From contig WGNR01000010.1 of NCBI GenBank assembly GCA_016124445.1, positions 62,001-126,000 on the forward strand: a stretch of DNA of 64,000 nt. Reading direction: 5' to 3'. A model generated the notes under the pieces. That model searched no databases and was not told where the DNA came from. It worked only from the letters and a program-made list of their open reading frames with translations. Made by a program: the position numbers and the translations under genes. The stretch is from a bacterium (GTDB taxonomy: Bacteria; Planctomycetota; Planctomycetia; Pirellulales; Pirellulaceae). Numbering within the stretch: position 1 is the stretch's first letter; each line of letters starts with the position of its first letter. Positions 7,970-18,156 of the stretch are shown one piece after another.

Positions 7970-9451
7970 ATGAGTTCACCTGATAACTCTCGTCGTAATT
8001 TTCTGAAAACATCTGCCGCCGGTGTCGCGGTAACCACGCTTGCCATGCAGGCCCAGAAAGCCAGAGCCGCCGATGCGAACAGCAAGCTGCGTATCGGTTT
8101 TGTCGGCGTGGGTGGTCGTGGTTTCGGCGCGCACGTGAAGAGCCTTTCGGCCATTGCCAAGGATGGAGCCAATATCGAACTGGTCGCCGTCTGCGATGTG
8201 TACGACGACAACCGCAATCGCGCTGCCGAATACATCGAACGCGAAAATGGCGGCAAGGTCGCGCGTTACATCGACTTCCGTGAGATGTTCGAGAAAGAAA
8301 ACCTCGACGCAGTCAGCATTGGTACCCCGGACCATTGGCACGCCATTCAAGCCATGGAAGCAATGAAAGGGGACATGCATGTCTACTGCGAAAAGCCGAT
8401 GGTCAAGAAAGTGGAAGACGCCGTCGAGCTGGTCAAAGTCTGGAAAGACACCGGCAAAGTGATGCAGGTCGGTGTGCAAGGTACCAGCTTGCCCGTTTGG
8501 GATGCCGCGCGGCAGAAGATCGATGAAGGGATGCTCGGAAAGGTGCTGATGTACCAGACCGAATACTTCCGTAACTCTGACATCGGTCAGTGGCGGTACT
8601 ACAAGTTGAAGAAGGATATGACTCCCAAGACGATCGATTGGAAGCGATTCCTGGGCGTCGAAGATGGCCTGGCACACGATCAACCATTCGATCGCGCCAT
8701 ATTCGCGCAGTGGCGACGCTTCTGGGAATTTGGCAGCGGTATGTTTACCGATCTGTTTGTGCATCGCACCACGCAGATGATGAAAGCAACCGGCCTGCGT
8801 TATCCGGCTCGCATCACCGGTAGCGGCGGATTGTATATGGAATACGACGGCCGCGATGTGCCTGACGTTGCCACGGTGGTCGCGGAATTCGATTCCGGTG
8901 TCCAAGGTTTGGTGACCGCCACGATGTGTGCTTCGGAAACGCCGATCAAGCAATTGATTCGCGGGCACTACGGTTCGTTCGTCTTCGAGAACCCCAGTGC
9001 TTCGGAGTTCGCCTTCGTTCCGGAGCGTCCCCAGGTGACGCATATCAGTCCCAAGGATCTGCCCTACGAAAAGCAGATGATCAAGACCGATCGCGAAGCA
9101 CCGAAGGATCAGACCCGGGCTCACTTCGAAAACTGGTTGGCCGCCATCGATGCCAACACGCCTGATTCGTGCAATAACCCACCTGATCTCGGCGCTGCCG
9201 CAATCGTGCTGGTGAACCTTGGTGCACGGAGCTACCGCCAAGGGAAGATCTATCGTTTCGACGACAAGTCGATGACGATCTCGGAAGCGGATGGCTCGTG
9301 GTCGAAACGCTGGGAAGAGGTCTCCAAGCAGCGAGGTTCCGCCCAGCACGTTCCTGGTTGGACCGCCGGCAACACCGGTTCGACGATCCAGAACCCCGAT
9401 TACCAAAGCCTGGAAGGTCCTTGGATCGACGGCAAAGATCCGACTGCTTAA
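7970..9451 (+). CDS. Gfo/Idh/MocA family oxidoreductase, TAT-exported
   Basis: 493 residues. A twin-arginine signal (SRRNFLKTSAAGVAVTTLAM) precedes an NAD(P)-binding Rossmann fold beginning LRIGFVGVGGRGFG at about residue 40. The family signature segments VCDVYDDNRN, VSIGTPDHWHAIQAMEA and HVYCEKPM follow, the last holding the EKP lysine that is usually catalytic. A C-terminal substrate domain follows. Members of this exported subgroup are very numerous in planctomycetes and are thought to act on sugars or sugar derivatives with tightly bound NADP; the substrate cannot be read here. The ATG has a GGAG site about 10 nt upstream. The gene is monocistronic and is followed by a strong hairpin terminator. 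Confidence 0.92.
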   Translation: MSSPDNSRRNFLKTSAAGVAVTTLAMQAQKARAADANSKLRIGFVGVGGRGFGAHVKSLSAIAKDGANIELVAVCDVYDDNRNRAAEYIERENGGKVARYIDFREMFEKENLDAVSIGTPDHWHAIQAMEAMKGDMHVYCEKPMVKKVEDAVELVKVWKDTGKVMQVGVQGTSLPVWDAARQKIDEGMLGKVLMYQTEYFRNSDIGQWRYYKLKKDMTPKTIDWKRFLGVEDGLAHDQPFDRAIFAQWRRFWEFGSGMFTDLFVHRTTQMMKATGLRYPARITGSGGLYMEYDGRDVPDVATVVAEFDSGVQGLVTATMCASETPIKQLIRGHYGSFVFENPSASEFAFVPERPQVTHISPKDLPYEKQMIKTDREAPKDQTRAHFENWLAAIDANTPDSCNNPPDLGAAAIVLVNLGARSYRQGKIYRFDDKSMTISEADGSWSKRWEEVSKQRGSAQHVPGWTAGNTGSTIQNPDYQSLEGPWIDGKDPTA

Positions 9452-9479
9452 TTGTTCGGACTTCCATTTGAAAACGAGA

Positions 9480-9516
9480 AAGGGAAGCGACTCGAATTTG
9501 AGTGCTTCCCTTTTTT
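9480..9516 (+). terminator. Rho-independent terminator after the Gfo/Idh gene
   Basis: AAGGGAAGC pairs with GCTTCCCTT, and an inner ACTC/GAGT extends the stem with one bulged G; a T6 run follows. On the - strand the tail is CTTTCTCG, so it may also help end the convergent ABC-F transcript. Confidence 0.85.
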
Positions 9517-9547
9517 CATGGTTTGAGAAAAGCTTGACGTGTGGCTA

Positions 9548-11332
<1,785 letters not shown>

Positions 11333-11488
11333 GGTGGCAGTTTAGGGAGGATTGCAAGGGTTCAAATAAGTCGTAACACTATCTTCACAAATCGCGACTA
11401 TCGGATCTCGCAAGCGAATCGTATCTTAGTCGTTTCCACGATTCTTAACACAAAGGGGCGTTTTCGTCCCATATGTTCGATCGACCCG

Positions 11489-13213
11489 ATGAGTAAGTCG
11501 CAACCTTCCACAATTGTTGCTCAATCTGCTTCCGCGTCCAAGACGGCCTACAACGAGGCCAAACTGACGGCGGCGACGCTTGCTGAGCTAAAGGGGAAGC
11601 ACCCGAACTTTACGGGCGACTGGGTTCACCTGGTTCACTTAGAGACCGCTTTGCGGAAACCAAGCTCCGATTCAAAGCGATTTTTGGCCTGGAACCACTG
11701 GCGAGACAAGTCGATTGACGGAGACCAGCCTGAAGATAAGGTGGTTCACCTGGAAGGGATTTCGCTCCGAAGCGTCGACTTCCGCGGAATCAATCTGGAA
11801 GGTGCGCAGCTTCGCGATGCCAAGATCGCAGCAAGCGATTTTCGGGGGGCACGCTTGGCAGGTGCGGTTCTGCAAGAGGCGAATCTGTCGTTTTCCGATT
11901 TTGCCAACGCCGATCTGACTGGGGTTCAGCTGAAGGATGCCAACCTGGACCATGCCAACCTGCGCGAGGCAAATCTTTCCCAGGCCGACCTGGACGCTGC
12001 CATTCTGAGCAACGCCAAGTTGAAAGAAGCCCAGTGCGTGGAGGCGAAGTTTACCCGGGCGAAGCTGGTTTCGGCGAATTTCTCGAACGTGGATGCTACC
12101 TCGGCTGATTTTCACCGGGCGAACCTGGCCGATGCGATTTTTGAATCAGCTACCTTGGATCAGGCCCAGTTTACCGAGGCCGACCTGAGCTATGCCAACT
12201 TGCAAAACGCCAGCCTGAAGAAAGTCAATTTTCAGCGGGCGAATCTGCTGGGTATTGCCGCCCATGGTGCCGATTGCGAAGGGGCCGACTTTACCGAAGC
12301 GGTCTTGCGGCAAGCCAATCTGGGTAACTGCAACCTGCTCTCGATCAAAGGGATGCTGCTGGACGAAACCTTTGTGACCGGCGGTGAATTCGACGCCAAG
12401 GCGGAGGATCCCTGGAGCCGCTTGTTGCAGACATATACGTGGAAGAACTTCGCGCTGGTTTGCCTGATGTTCAGCTTGCTGCTGATTCCTTACTTGCTGG
12501 GCGGCTATTTCAAGCCGCCCCAGCAGCTAATCGAACGTCCCATTCCGGAGCGTCTTGAGGAGATTTCCACCAACTTCTTCAAGATCGATCATACCGACTT
12601 TGAAATTCGAGAGTTCCTGAATTTTCGGTACGACGAATACTACGCACCGATGGTCAGCGATCTCGATAGTCGGGCCACGCACTACTATCTGGCATTGGGT
12701 GGTGTCGACGGAATCATCTTCTACCTCACCATTCTGGTGATCATCTTCTGCCTGCTTCAGCGAATCGCGCTGACTCGCGACATCCATCAGCTTCAGGCGA
12801 AGAACGCCATTTTTCGCCGGACGCCTAAACTGAGCGAATACATGGGGCCCTATAGTTCCATCGGCGAGGAACCGAAGAGTTGGCTCTATGCGATCACAAA
12901 ATGGGTCGAAGGGCATTTTCTCGAAACGCAAACAGGGCACGGACAAACGGTCAAAAGCTCTCGTCCATTTCGTTGGCTGAGCTTGCCGGGCTGGGGCCTA
13001 TCGGCGATGGAATCGATCAAGCCGCTCTGGAAGGCGATGCCGGCGTTCATCAAGAGCACGCCTCCCCCGTCCTGGATCGACGCGCTCGGTATGACACGCG
13101 TCGACCGGATGAATCAGTCGCTGACATGGGCGATTCTCGTGATCACGCTCTTCATGATTTGCCGTGTAATTATCGAGAGCATTCTGCACACCCAATTGAC
13201 CCTGGGCGGGTAG
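11489..13213 (+). CDS. Pentapeptide-repeat protein with C-terminal membrane helices
   Basis: 574 residues from the ATG at 11489; an open frame extends upstream to 11108 but overlaps the divergent ABC-F gene and is unlikely to be translated. Residues 91-285 form about 39 consecutive pentapeptides in one register (A[N/D]LXX type, for example ANLRE ANLSQ ADLDA), which should fold as a right-handed quadrilateral beta-helix of nearly ten coils. After a linker come a helix at about 321-341 (FALVCLMFSLLLIPYLLGGYF), another at about 406-424 (DGIIFYLTILVIIFCLLQR), and a third near the C-terminus (LTWAILVITLFMICRVII). The helix-plus-membrane architecture is not that of the Qnr/MfpA DNA mimics. It may be a scaffold at the membrane. 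Function is unknown. Confidence 0.85.
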   Translation: MSKSQPSTIVAQSASASKTAYNEAKLTAATLAELKGKHPNFTGDWVHLVHLETALRKPSSDSKRFLAWNHWRDKSIDGDQPEDKVVHLEGISLRSVDFRGINLEGAQLRDAKIAASDFRGARLAGAVLQEANLSFSDFANADLTGVQLKDANLDHANLREANLSQADLDAAILSNAKLKEAQCVEAKFTRAKLVSANFSNVDATSADFHRANLADAIFESATLDQAQFTEADLSYANLQNASLKKVNFQRANLLGIAAHGADCEGADFTEAVLRQANLGNCNLLSIKGMLLDETFVTGGEFDAKAEDPWSRLLQTYTWKNFALVCLMFSLLLIPYLLGGYFKPPQQLIERPIPERLEEISTNFFKIDHTDFEIREFLNFRYDEYYAPMVSDLDSRATHYYLALGGVDGIIFYLTILVIIFCLLQRIALTRDIHQLQAKNAIFRRTPKLSEYMGPYSSIGEEPKSWLYAITKWVEGHFLETQTGHGQTVKSSRPFRWLSLPGWGLSAMESIKPLWKAMPAFIKSTPPPSWIDALGMTRVDRMNQSLTWAILVITLFMICRVIIESILHTQLTLGG

Positions 13214-13484
13214 TGACGCTGCGGTATCTGTGCAGTATCGCAAACCTCTTTTCGCCACGCTTCGGTGAACCGCAGGGCCAGTCATTCGGCCTTGCAACCG
13301 CTACAAACGTTACGTGCTGAACGAATATCGGCTGCTGCGCTGATTGTGCCACTGGCCGCGCGGCTAAGCGGCGAGTTTCCCTGTCAGATCGTTTTCTGGA
13401 TGACCTAATCTTAAGAAGCAATATCCAACGGACAGATCTCCCCATTTTGCTTCCACGCGGCGGTCACCAAACAACTTTCGAAAA

Positions 13485-14462
13485 ATGACACGTTCCTCTT
13501 CAATCGCAACCCTGTGCGAAGGCTATACGCCGATTCCGGTGGCACTTCTCGAACCCGAGGAGATGCCTGCGGTAGATCTGTATCTTCGCGAAAACGATTC
13601 CGGAAGGTTGCGACTTTACCGATCGGCCGACGTTCGCGTTATGCCCGACGACTTAGCGAAGCTGCATCAAGCAAATACGAAGTGGCTTTACGCTCAAGAT
13701 CTCGATCCGAAAGAGATGCAGATGCTGGTTCGTCGCAAGCTGGACGAACTGGTTCGAGACGAGTCAAACAGCGTTCGCGATCGCTTCTTCAAACTGAATA
13801 CCTACGTCCAAGATGTTCTGGCGTCTGCTTTCCAGTCCGACAGCCCCGACGAAATCTTGGATACTGCGTCTGAGATCGCTTTGCTGGCGGTTCGGCTTCT
13901 TTGCCGAGACGAGATGAACGCAGGCGACCTGATTTCGCTATTGCATCATGATTTTCAAACCGCGACGCACTCGCTGAATGTCTCGTACATGATGGTCAGC
14001 CTGGCTCGCGAAATGCAGCTGGTCCCCGAAAACGAACTGCAATCGGTCGCCGTTGCCGGTTTGTTGCACGATATCGGAAAGCTGTCGGTCAGTGATCGCA
14101 TTCTAACCAAAGGCGATCGCCTGCTTCGTCGAGAACAGCGAATCGCTCAGAAACATCCGGCGCTCGGCTTCAATCGCCTGGCCCGCCGCATTGATATTTC
14201 CTTCGCCCAGCTAATGGTCGTTTACCAGCATCACGAAAGGACTCACGGCAAAGGATATCCCGTGGGAGCCGTGGGAGACGAGATCCATCCTTGGGCAAGG
14301 GCTTGCAGTGTTGTTAATGTTTTCGATTCCCTTATCAGCAATCGACCCTACCGCAAACGCTATCCATTGGCTGAAGCAATCGTCATGATGGATCAGCACC
14401 TGTCGGAAGGGTTGGATCGAGAGATGTACCAATGCTGGAGACAGTATATTCTCAAAAAATGA
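13485..14462 (+). CDS. HD-GYP domain protein, probable cyclic di-GMP phosphodiesterase
   Basis: 325 residues. The N-terminal half (about 1-145) is a regulatory region without a recognised receiver or membrane segment. The C-terminal half is an HD-GYP domain: HDFQTATHSLNVS, LLHDIGKLSVSDRIL with the HD metal pair, HPALGF, and QHHERTHGKGYP with the GYP signature. Family members hydrolyse c-di-GMP to GMP or pGpG using a two- or three-iron centre. The gene overlaps the next one, a PilZ protein, by the four bases ATGA, so degradation and sensing of c-di-GMP are translated together. Confidence 0.9.
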   Translation: MTRSSSIATLCEGYTPIPVALLEPEEMPAVDLYLRENDSGRLRLYRSADVRVMPDDLAKLHQANTKWLYAQDLDPKEMQMLVRRKLDELVRDESNSVRDRFFKLNTYVQDVLASAFQSDSPDEILDTASEIALLAVRLLCRDEMNAGDLISLLHHDFQTATHSLNVSYMMVSLAREMQLVPENELQSVAVAGLLHDIGKLSVSDRILTKGDRLLRREQRIAQKHPALGFNRLARRIDISFAQLMVVYQHHERTHGKGYPVGAVGDEIHPWARACSVVNVFDSLISNRPYRKRYPLAEAIVMMDQHLSEGLDREMYQCWRQYILKK

Positions 14463-14908
14463 AGTTGCTCTTGGAGCGACTTCGTTGCCGAATCCAACTG
14501 CCGGATCAATTCGCCGACCTGGAAAATCGCCGCGGCGTACTCCCTCCGCTGCCTAACGACATGCGTCGGGCTGCGCGGGTCTATTGCCCTGGGAAGTTGT
14601 TGATCGAATCGTTCGCTTCGCTGCCGGCAATTCCTCGCAATCATCAATACGTGGTCGGGTATTCGGTCGATATATCGTCGACCGGCATTCGATTTCTCCA
14701 CGACACCGAGCTTTACCCCGGGGAACGCGTTACGCTGTGGACTTCGGCCCAGCAGCTCTCTTGCACCGTTGCCCGATGCCGTCGTCTCAATGCAAGCTGC
14801 TACGAAATCGGTGCATCGTTTGTCGATGACGATCCGGCAATCGAAGATCCGCAAGATATTTCGCAGCCGGAACAAGAAACACACGTTGGGCAAGACTTCT
14901 TGAATTGA
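14459..14908 (+). CDS. PilZ domain protein, c-di-GMP receptor
   Basis: 149 residues from the ATG that overlaps the HD-GYP stop codon (ATGA); an in-frame ATG at 14432 is less likely. The PilZ pattern is present: RRAAR early (RxxxR) and DISSTGI (DxSxxG) about 40 residues later, followed by beta-strand-like sequence (GERVTLWTSAQQLSCTVARCRRL). These are the residues that contact c-di-GMP in known PilZ proteins. There is no attached output domain, so it probably acts by binding a partner. The coupled HD-GYP gene suggests local control of the ligand. Confidence 0.85.
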   Translation: MKLLLERLRCRIQLPDQFADLENRRGVLPPLPNDMRRAARVYCPGKLLIESFASLPAIPRNHQYVVGYSVDISSTGIRFLHDTELYPGERVTLWTSAQQLSCTVARCRRLNASCYEIGASFVDDDPAIEDPQDISQPEQETHVGQDFLN

Positions 14909-14926
14909 AGCCTGGCCGAATCTAAG

Positions 14927-14953
14927 GTGGCAACCCTTTCTTACGGTTGCCAC
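14927..14953. terminator. Hairpin between convergent genes
   Basis: A perfect 9 bp stem (GTGGCAACC / GGTTGCCAC) with a 9-base loop lies between the PilZ gene and the convergent hydrolase gene and covers the latter's stop codon. No T run follows on either strand, so its terminator role is uncertain. Confidence 0.45.
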
Positions 14954-16887
14954 ACCTCGTCAAAGAAGTCCGCTTCAACCACTTTGCCTGGGCTCGATCC
15001 GTTGGGATCTTGGCGAATGTCAATAAATGCCCAGTCAGGCAGCTTCGGGTTTTGCAGACTGTTGGTGCGGTCATGATCTTCGCGGAAGGTCGGGCCGCTA
15101 TTGATTACCAGGTATTTCTGCGGATTGAGCGGGTTGGGATAGATCATCAGCGGAAGATGGTTCTTCGCATCGACCTTGTGATTCCCGATGGCGATCTGCT
15201 TGTCATCCCACTTGAGCGGCAGCTTGCCGATCGTCTTCTTCAGCACTGAATTCGTCTCCGGCGTACCCCAAACGACGATGTTGTATTTCTTCAGGTCCTC
15301 GGGTGTGACGTCCTTATCGAGCTTGGTTCGAAGCTTGCCGCGGAAGAGGGCCTGCCATCGATCCTCCAGGTGAGCAATTTCAAAGTCGAGCCATCGCTGG
15401 ACCTGCGGATTGGAGGACTTGCCAGAGGGAAGCACCACTAAAAACGGGGCCAGAAAGGCATCGTCAATCGGTCCCTGCAAGCCGGGTGACTTTACCAGGT
15501 GATCGGACGGGGTGTCTTTCAGCGAGAGCTGCCAGTTCTTTTCTTTGGTCAGGTAGATCGACTTGGTCGAATTGCCTTTCAGATCGACGTTGAACTTTTC
15601 GCCATCGATATCGACGGCAAAATTCTTGTGGTCGCCGACGTCAACTTTCATCTTGGCGACGTTTCGGGTGACGATGAAAAGCTCGTCATTCGACTTCCAG
15701 ACTGCGCCGACACGGCTGTCTTCCCAGTGTCGATCCAGCTGAAGCAATTGGATCCAATGCATCTTGCCATAACGTAGCGTGGGCGTTTGAATCATCACGT
15801 TGGTCGGGTATTCCGCCTGGCCTTCGTCGCGTGCCATCTTGATCATCTTCAAGATCTGAGCAAGCGTTTCCGGAGCGTATTTATGACCCATCTTGGGGCC
15901 GATCAAGTGAGTCAGCTTCTGGCCTTCTTTCTCGAAGGCTCCTTCCATGACTCGGGCCGCCTGGATCTGCTTGTCGACCTCGCCGCTGTAGGCGACCACC
16001 GGAAGGTTGAACAGATTGGTTGTGTAGTTAGGGACGTCGTATGCCTTCCACAGAATCTGCTCATACTCAGGCGGGAAGTCTTCCGGCTTGAGATGCTGAT
16101 AGCGGGCCGTCTCAGCAAAGCCAGCCCCAGGGCTCATGGCGACAAAGTTTTCGGCATAGTGAGCGCCGACGTGCCAGCAACCCGCGCCCCCCATCGAGAA
16201 GCCCATCAAAACGATTCGGTGATCGTCGATGTTGTATTGTTTTTTGACTGCTTCGATCGCATCCATCACGTCGATTTCGCCGGCCGATTTGAATCCGATG
16301 CATTGGCGCCCGAAGGGATGCAGCACGATCGCGTCGTCCGGGGCAATGTTGCCAGTCTTGGTCGAGCGTTCATGAATGAAGTGCAAGTCGGTTGACTTGT
16401 CACCACGGCCATGCAGCCAAACGTACAGGGGCTGCGGCTTCGAGAGATCGAGGTCTTCTGGAATCACCAGGCCATAGGGCTGGCTGCTATCGTCGATGTT
16501 GCTGGTGTAGCCGCGAACGAGCACACCTTTTTGATCTTTCCAGGGAGCTTTGCCTTTGGCCAGATCTTCCGCACGGATCTTGGCCATCGTCAAGCAAGCG
16601 TTCGCTTTCTTGATGTCTCCTTCGCCGTAGAACTCGCCGTTCTCGAGCGCGAACTCGACTGCTTTGCGGAAGCAATCGGCATCGGCAAAGTTGGGATTAT
16701 CTTTGACCTTCTCAAGCGACTTGCTGACGTCTGCCAGGCGAGCCCTTAATTCCTTTTCCGTTTTCTCGGGAAGCTGGTAGCTGCTTTTCGGGGGAAGTCG
16801 GCGGGGGATCGGCTGAATCGGATCCTGGGCCGCGGCGAACGAGAAGAAAAAAGCAACCAGTGCCAGGCAGATGCTAGAACGGAACAT
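14941..16887 (-). CDS. Secreted alpha/beta hydrolase (prolyl oligopeptidase/esterase type)
   Basis: 648 residues with a signal peptide (SSICLALVAFFFSFAAA). A helical N-terminal region (about 35-125) precedes an alpha/beta hydrolase core. YVWLHGRGDKSTD looks like the oxyanion region and VLMGFSMGGAGCW is the nucleophile elbow (GxSxG). IGPKMGHKYAPE is a plausible catalytic-histidine segment. The C-terminal 250 residues form an extra domain without a recognised family. The closest known types are esterases and polyhydroxybutyrate depolymerase-like or dipeptidyl-peptidase-like hydrolases, many of which act on plant or algal polymers. Substrate cannot be inferred. It precedes no obvious operon partner; the DUF1080 gene upstream is on the same strand, 156 bp away. 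Confidence 0.82.
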   Translation of the reverse strand: MFRSSICLALVAFFFSFAAAQDPIQPIPRRLPPKSSYQLPEKTEKELRARLADVSKSLEKVKDNPNFADADCFRKAVEFALENGEFYGEGDIKKANACLTMAKIRAEDLAKGKAPWKDQKGVLVRGYTSNIDDSSQPYGLVIPEDLDLSKPQPLYVWLHGRGDKSTDLHFIHERSTKTGNIAPDDAIVLHPFGRQCIGFKSAGEIDVMDAIEAVKKQYNIDDHRIVLMGFSMGGAGCWHVGAHYAENFVAMSPGAGFAETARYQHLKPEDFPPEYEQILWKAYDVPNYTTNLFNLPVVAYSGEVDKQIQAARVMEGAFEKEGQKLTHLIGPKMGHKYAPETLAQILKMIKMARDEGQAEYPTNVMIQTPTLRYGKMHWIQLLQLDRHWEDSRVGAVWKSNDELFIVTRNVAKMKVDVGDHKNFAVDIDGEKFNVDLKGNSTKSIYLTKEKNWQLSLKDTPSDHLVKSPGLQGPIDDAFLAPFLVVLPSGKSSNPQVQRWLDFEIAHLEDRWQALFRGKLRTKLDKDVTPEDLKKYNIVVWGTPETNSVLKKTIGKLPLKWDDKQIAIGNHKVDAKNHLPLMIYPNPLNPQKYLVINSGPTFREDHDRTNSLQNPKLPDWAFIDIRQDPNGSSPGKVVEADFFDEVWQP

Positions 16888-17043
16888 GAAAGGCAGGCTC
16901 GCGGATAGGGGAGAAGACGGGAATCATGATGGCCGATGGTCGACCGACTCGAGCAGGAAAAGTCGGCAAGGGAGTTCTTGGGAGAGAAGCTCCCCCCTTA
17001 CCGACATAGTTCCTATGGCTCGAAAGACTGCATTCAAGTCGGC

Positions 17044-18042
17044 TTATTTCTCGACGACCCAAATGTTGCGATACACGACTGGGTTACCGTGACCTTGCAG
17101 GTACAGCGAATCCTTCTCAGGGCCTTCGCCGTGACGGCCTGGCGTGTTGTGAGGAATATCCAGGTCTTCATGAATCACTACGCCATTTTGCTTGACGGTG
17201 ATCTTGGCGTCCTGGGTCTTCTTGCCACTTTCGTCGTACTTGGCAGCGGTGAAGTCGACGTCGTAGGTTTGCCAGGTCAGCGGAGGATAGCACATGTTGA
17301 CTTTCGGACGAGCGACCTTGTAGATCCCGCCGCATTCGTTGTCGGCACCCGACAGGCCGAACGAGTCGAGCACCTGGACTTCGTAACGGCTTTGGACGTA
17401 CATGCCACTGTTGCCGCGGCCTTGACCACGAGCATCGGGCTTGAACGGAGTGCGGAATTCAAGGTGCAGGCTATGATCGCCAAACTTCTGCTTCGACGAG
17501 CAATCGGCCAGCAGCAGGTCGCCTTGGACGATCTTGCCATTATCAAACGCTTCGGCGCTGGTGCCGTCGAACAGCACGATCGCACTCTTAGGAGCTTTCG
17601 CACCTTCGGTTGGGCTCTTGCGGACAACCTTCTTCATGGTGCCAATCTTGTCACCGCTGTCGGAGACAACTTCGATCTTTTCCGGGGTCAGCGTTCCGAT
17701 GAAGCGATCGCCTTTGAATTCGACCTTGCCATCCTTCGAGGTGCCTTCAAATTTCAGCAGGTCGTCGTAGTTACCGCCGGAGTAACCATCGCCGGGGAGT
17801 CCACCGGGATAGACAACCGCTTCAAACTTGTCGTGTCCCAGGGCGATCACTTGAACGCCATGTTTGACCTTTTCTCCATCGACGGTCACTTCGCCGACGT
17901 ATTCACCCTGCAACTTGTAGGAAGGCGGGGCTTCTTCTTGCGTGGTGTAGGTACCCGAGTGGTCGTCGGCGGCAAACAAGGCCAGCGGAGAAGCTACGGC
18001 CAGCAAGGCGGCCAGAATCAGTTGAGCGAGCGGTCGCTGCAT
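17044..18042 (-). CDS. Secreted DUF1080 (3-keto-disaccharide hydrolase-like) protein with an extra N-terminal domain
   Basis: 332 residues from the ATG at 18042, which begins a signal peptide (QRPLAQLILAALLAVASPLALFA); the longer ORF start has none. Residues about 35-155 form a beta-rich region (YVGEVTVDGEKVKHGVQV...) not part of the standard family. DUF1080 then runs to the end, with GRGNSGMYVQSRYEVQVLDSF, the concanavalin-like core, and LYLQGHGNPVVYRNIWV at the C-terminus. The family is linked to cleavage of 3-keto sugars in secreted polysaccharide breakdown; many planctomycete members are untested. A second, shorter DUF1080 gene lies at 22623-23267, beyond lhr. Confidence 0.88.
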   Translation of the reverse strand: MQRPLAQLILAALLAVASPLALFAADDHSGTYTTQEEAPPSYKLQGEYVGEVTVDGEKVKHGVQVIALGHDKFEAVVYPGGLPGDGYSGGNYDDLLKFEGTSKDGKVEFKGDRFIGTLTPEKIEVVSDSGDKIGTMKKVVRKSPTEGAKAPKSAIVLFDGTSAEAFDNGKIVQGDLLLADCSSKQKFGDHSLHLEFRTPFKPDARGQGRGNSGMYVQSRYEVQVLDSFGLSGADNECGGIYKVARPKVNMCYPPLTWQTYDVDFTAAKYDESGKKTQDAKITVKQNGVVIHEDLDIPHNTPGRHGEGPEKDSLYLQGHGNPVVYRNIWVVEK

Positions 18043-18156
18043 GATGAACTCCCAGAAGTCTGTCAGGGGGGTGAAAAATGGTGGAGAGGGAACTTTAATT
18101 GTGGTTTGCCGCCAGGAAGGATGCAACCATCCAGCCAAATGGGGCAAAGCAGGGCT

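Noticed and set aside
7976..9406. A 476-codon frame antisense to the Gfo/Idh gene
   Set aside because: The + strand protein has complete oxidoreductase motifs; the antisense frame is a by-product of codon bias.
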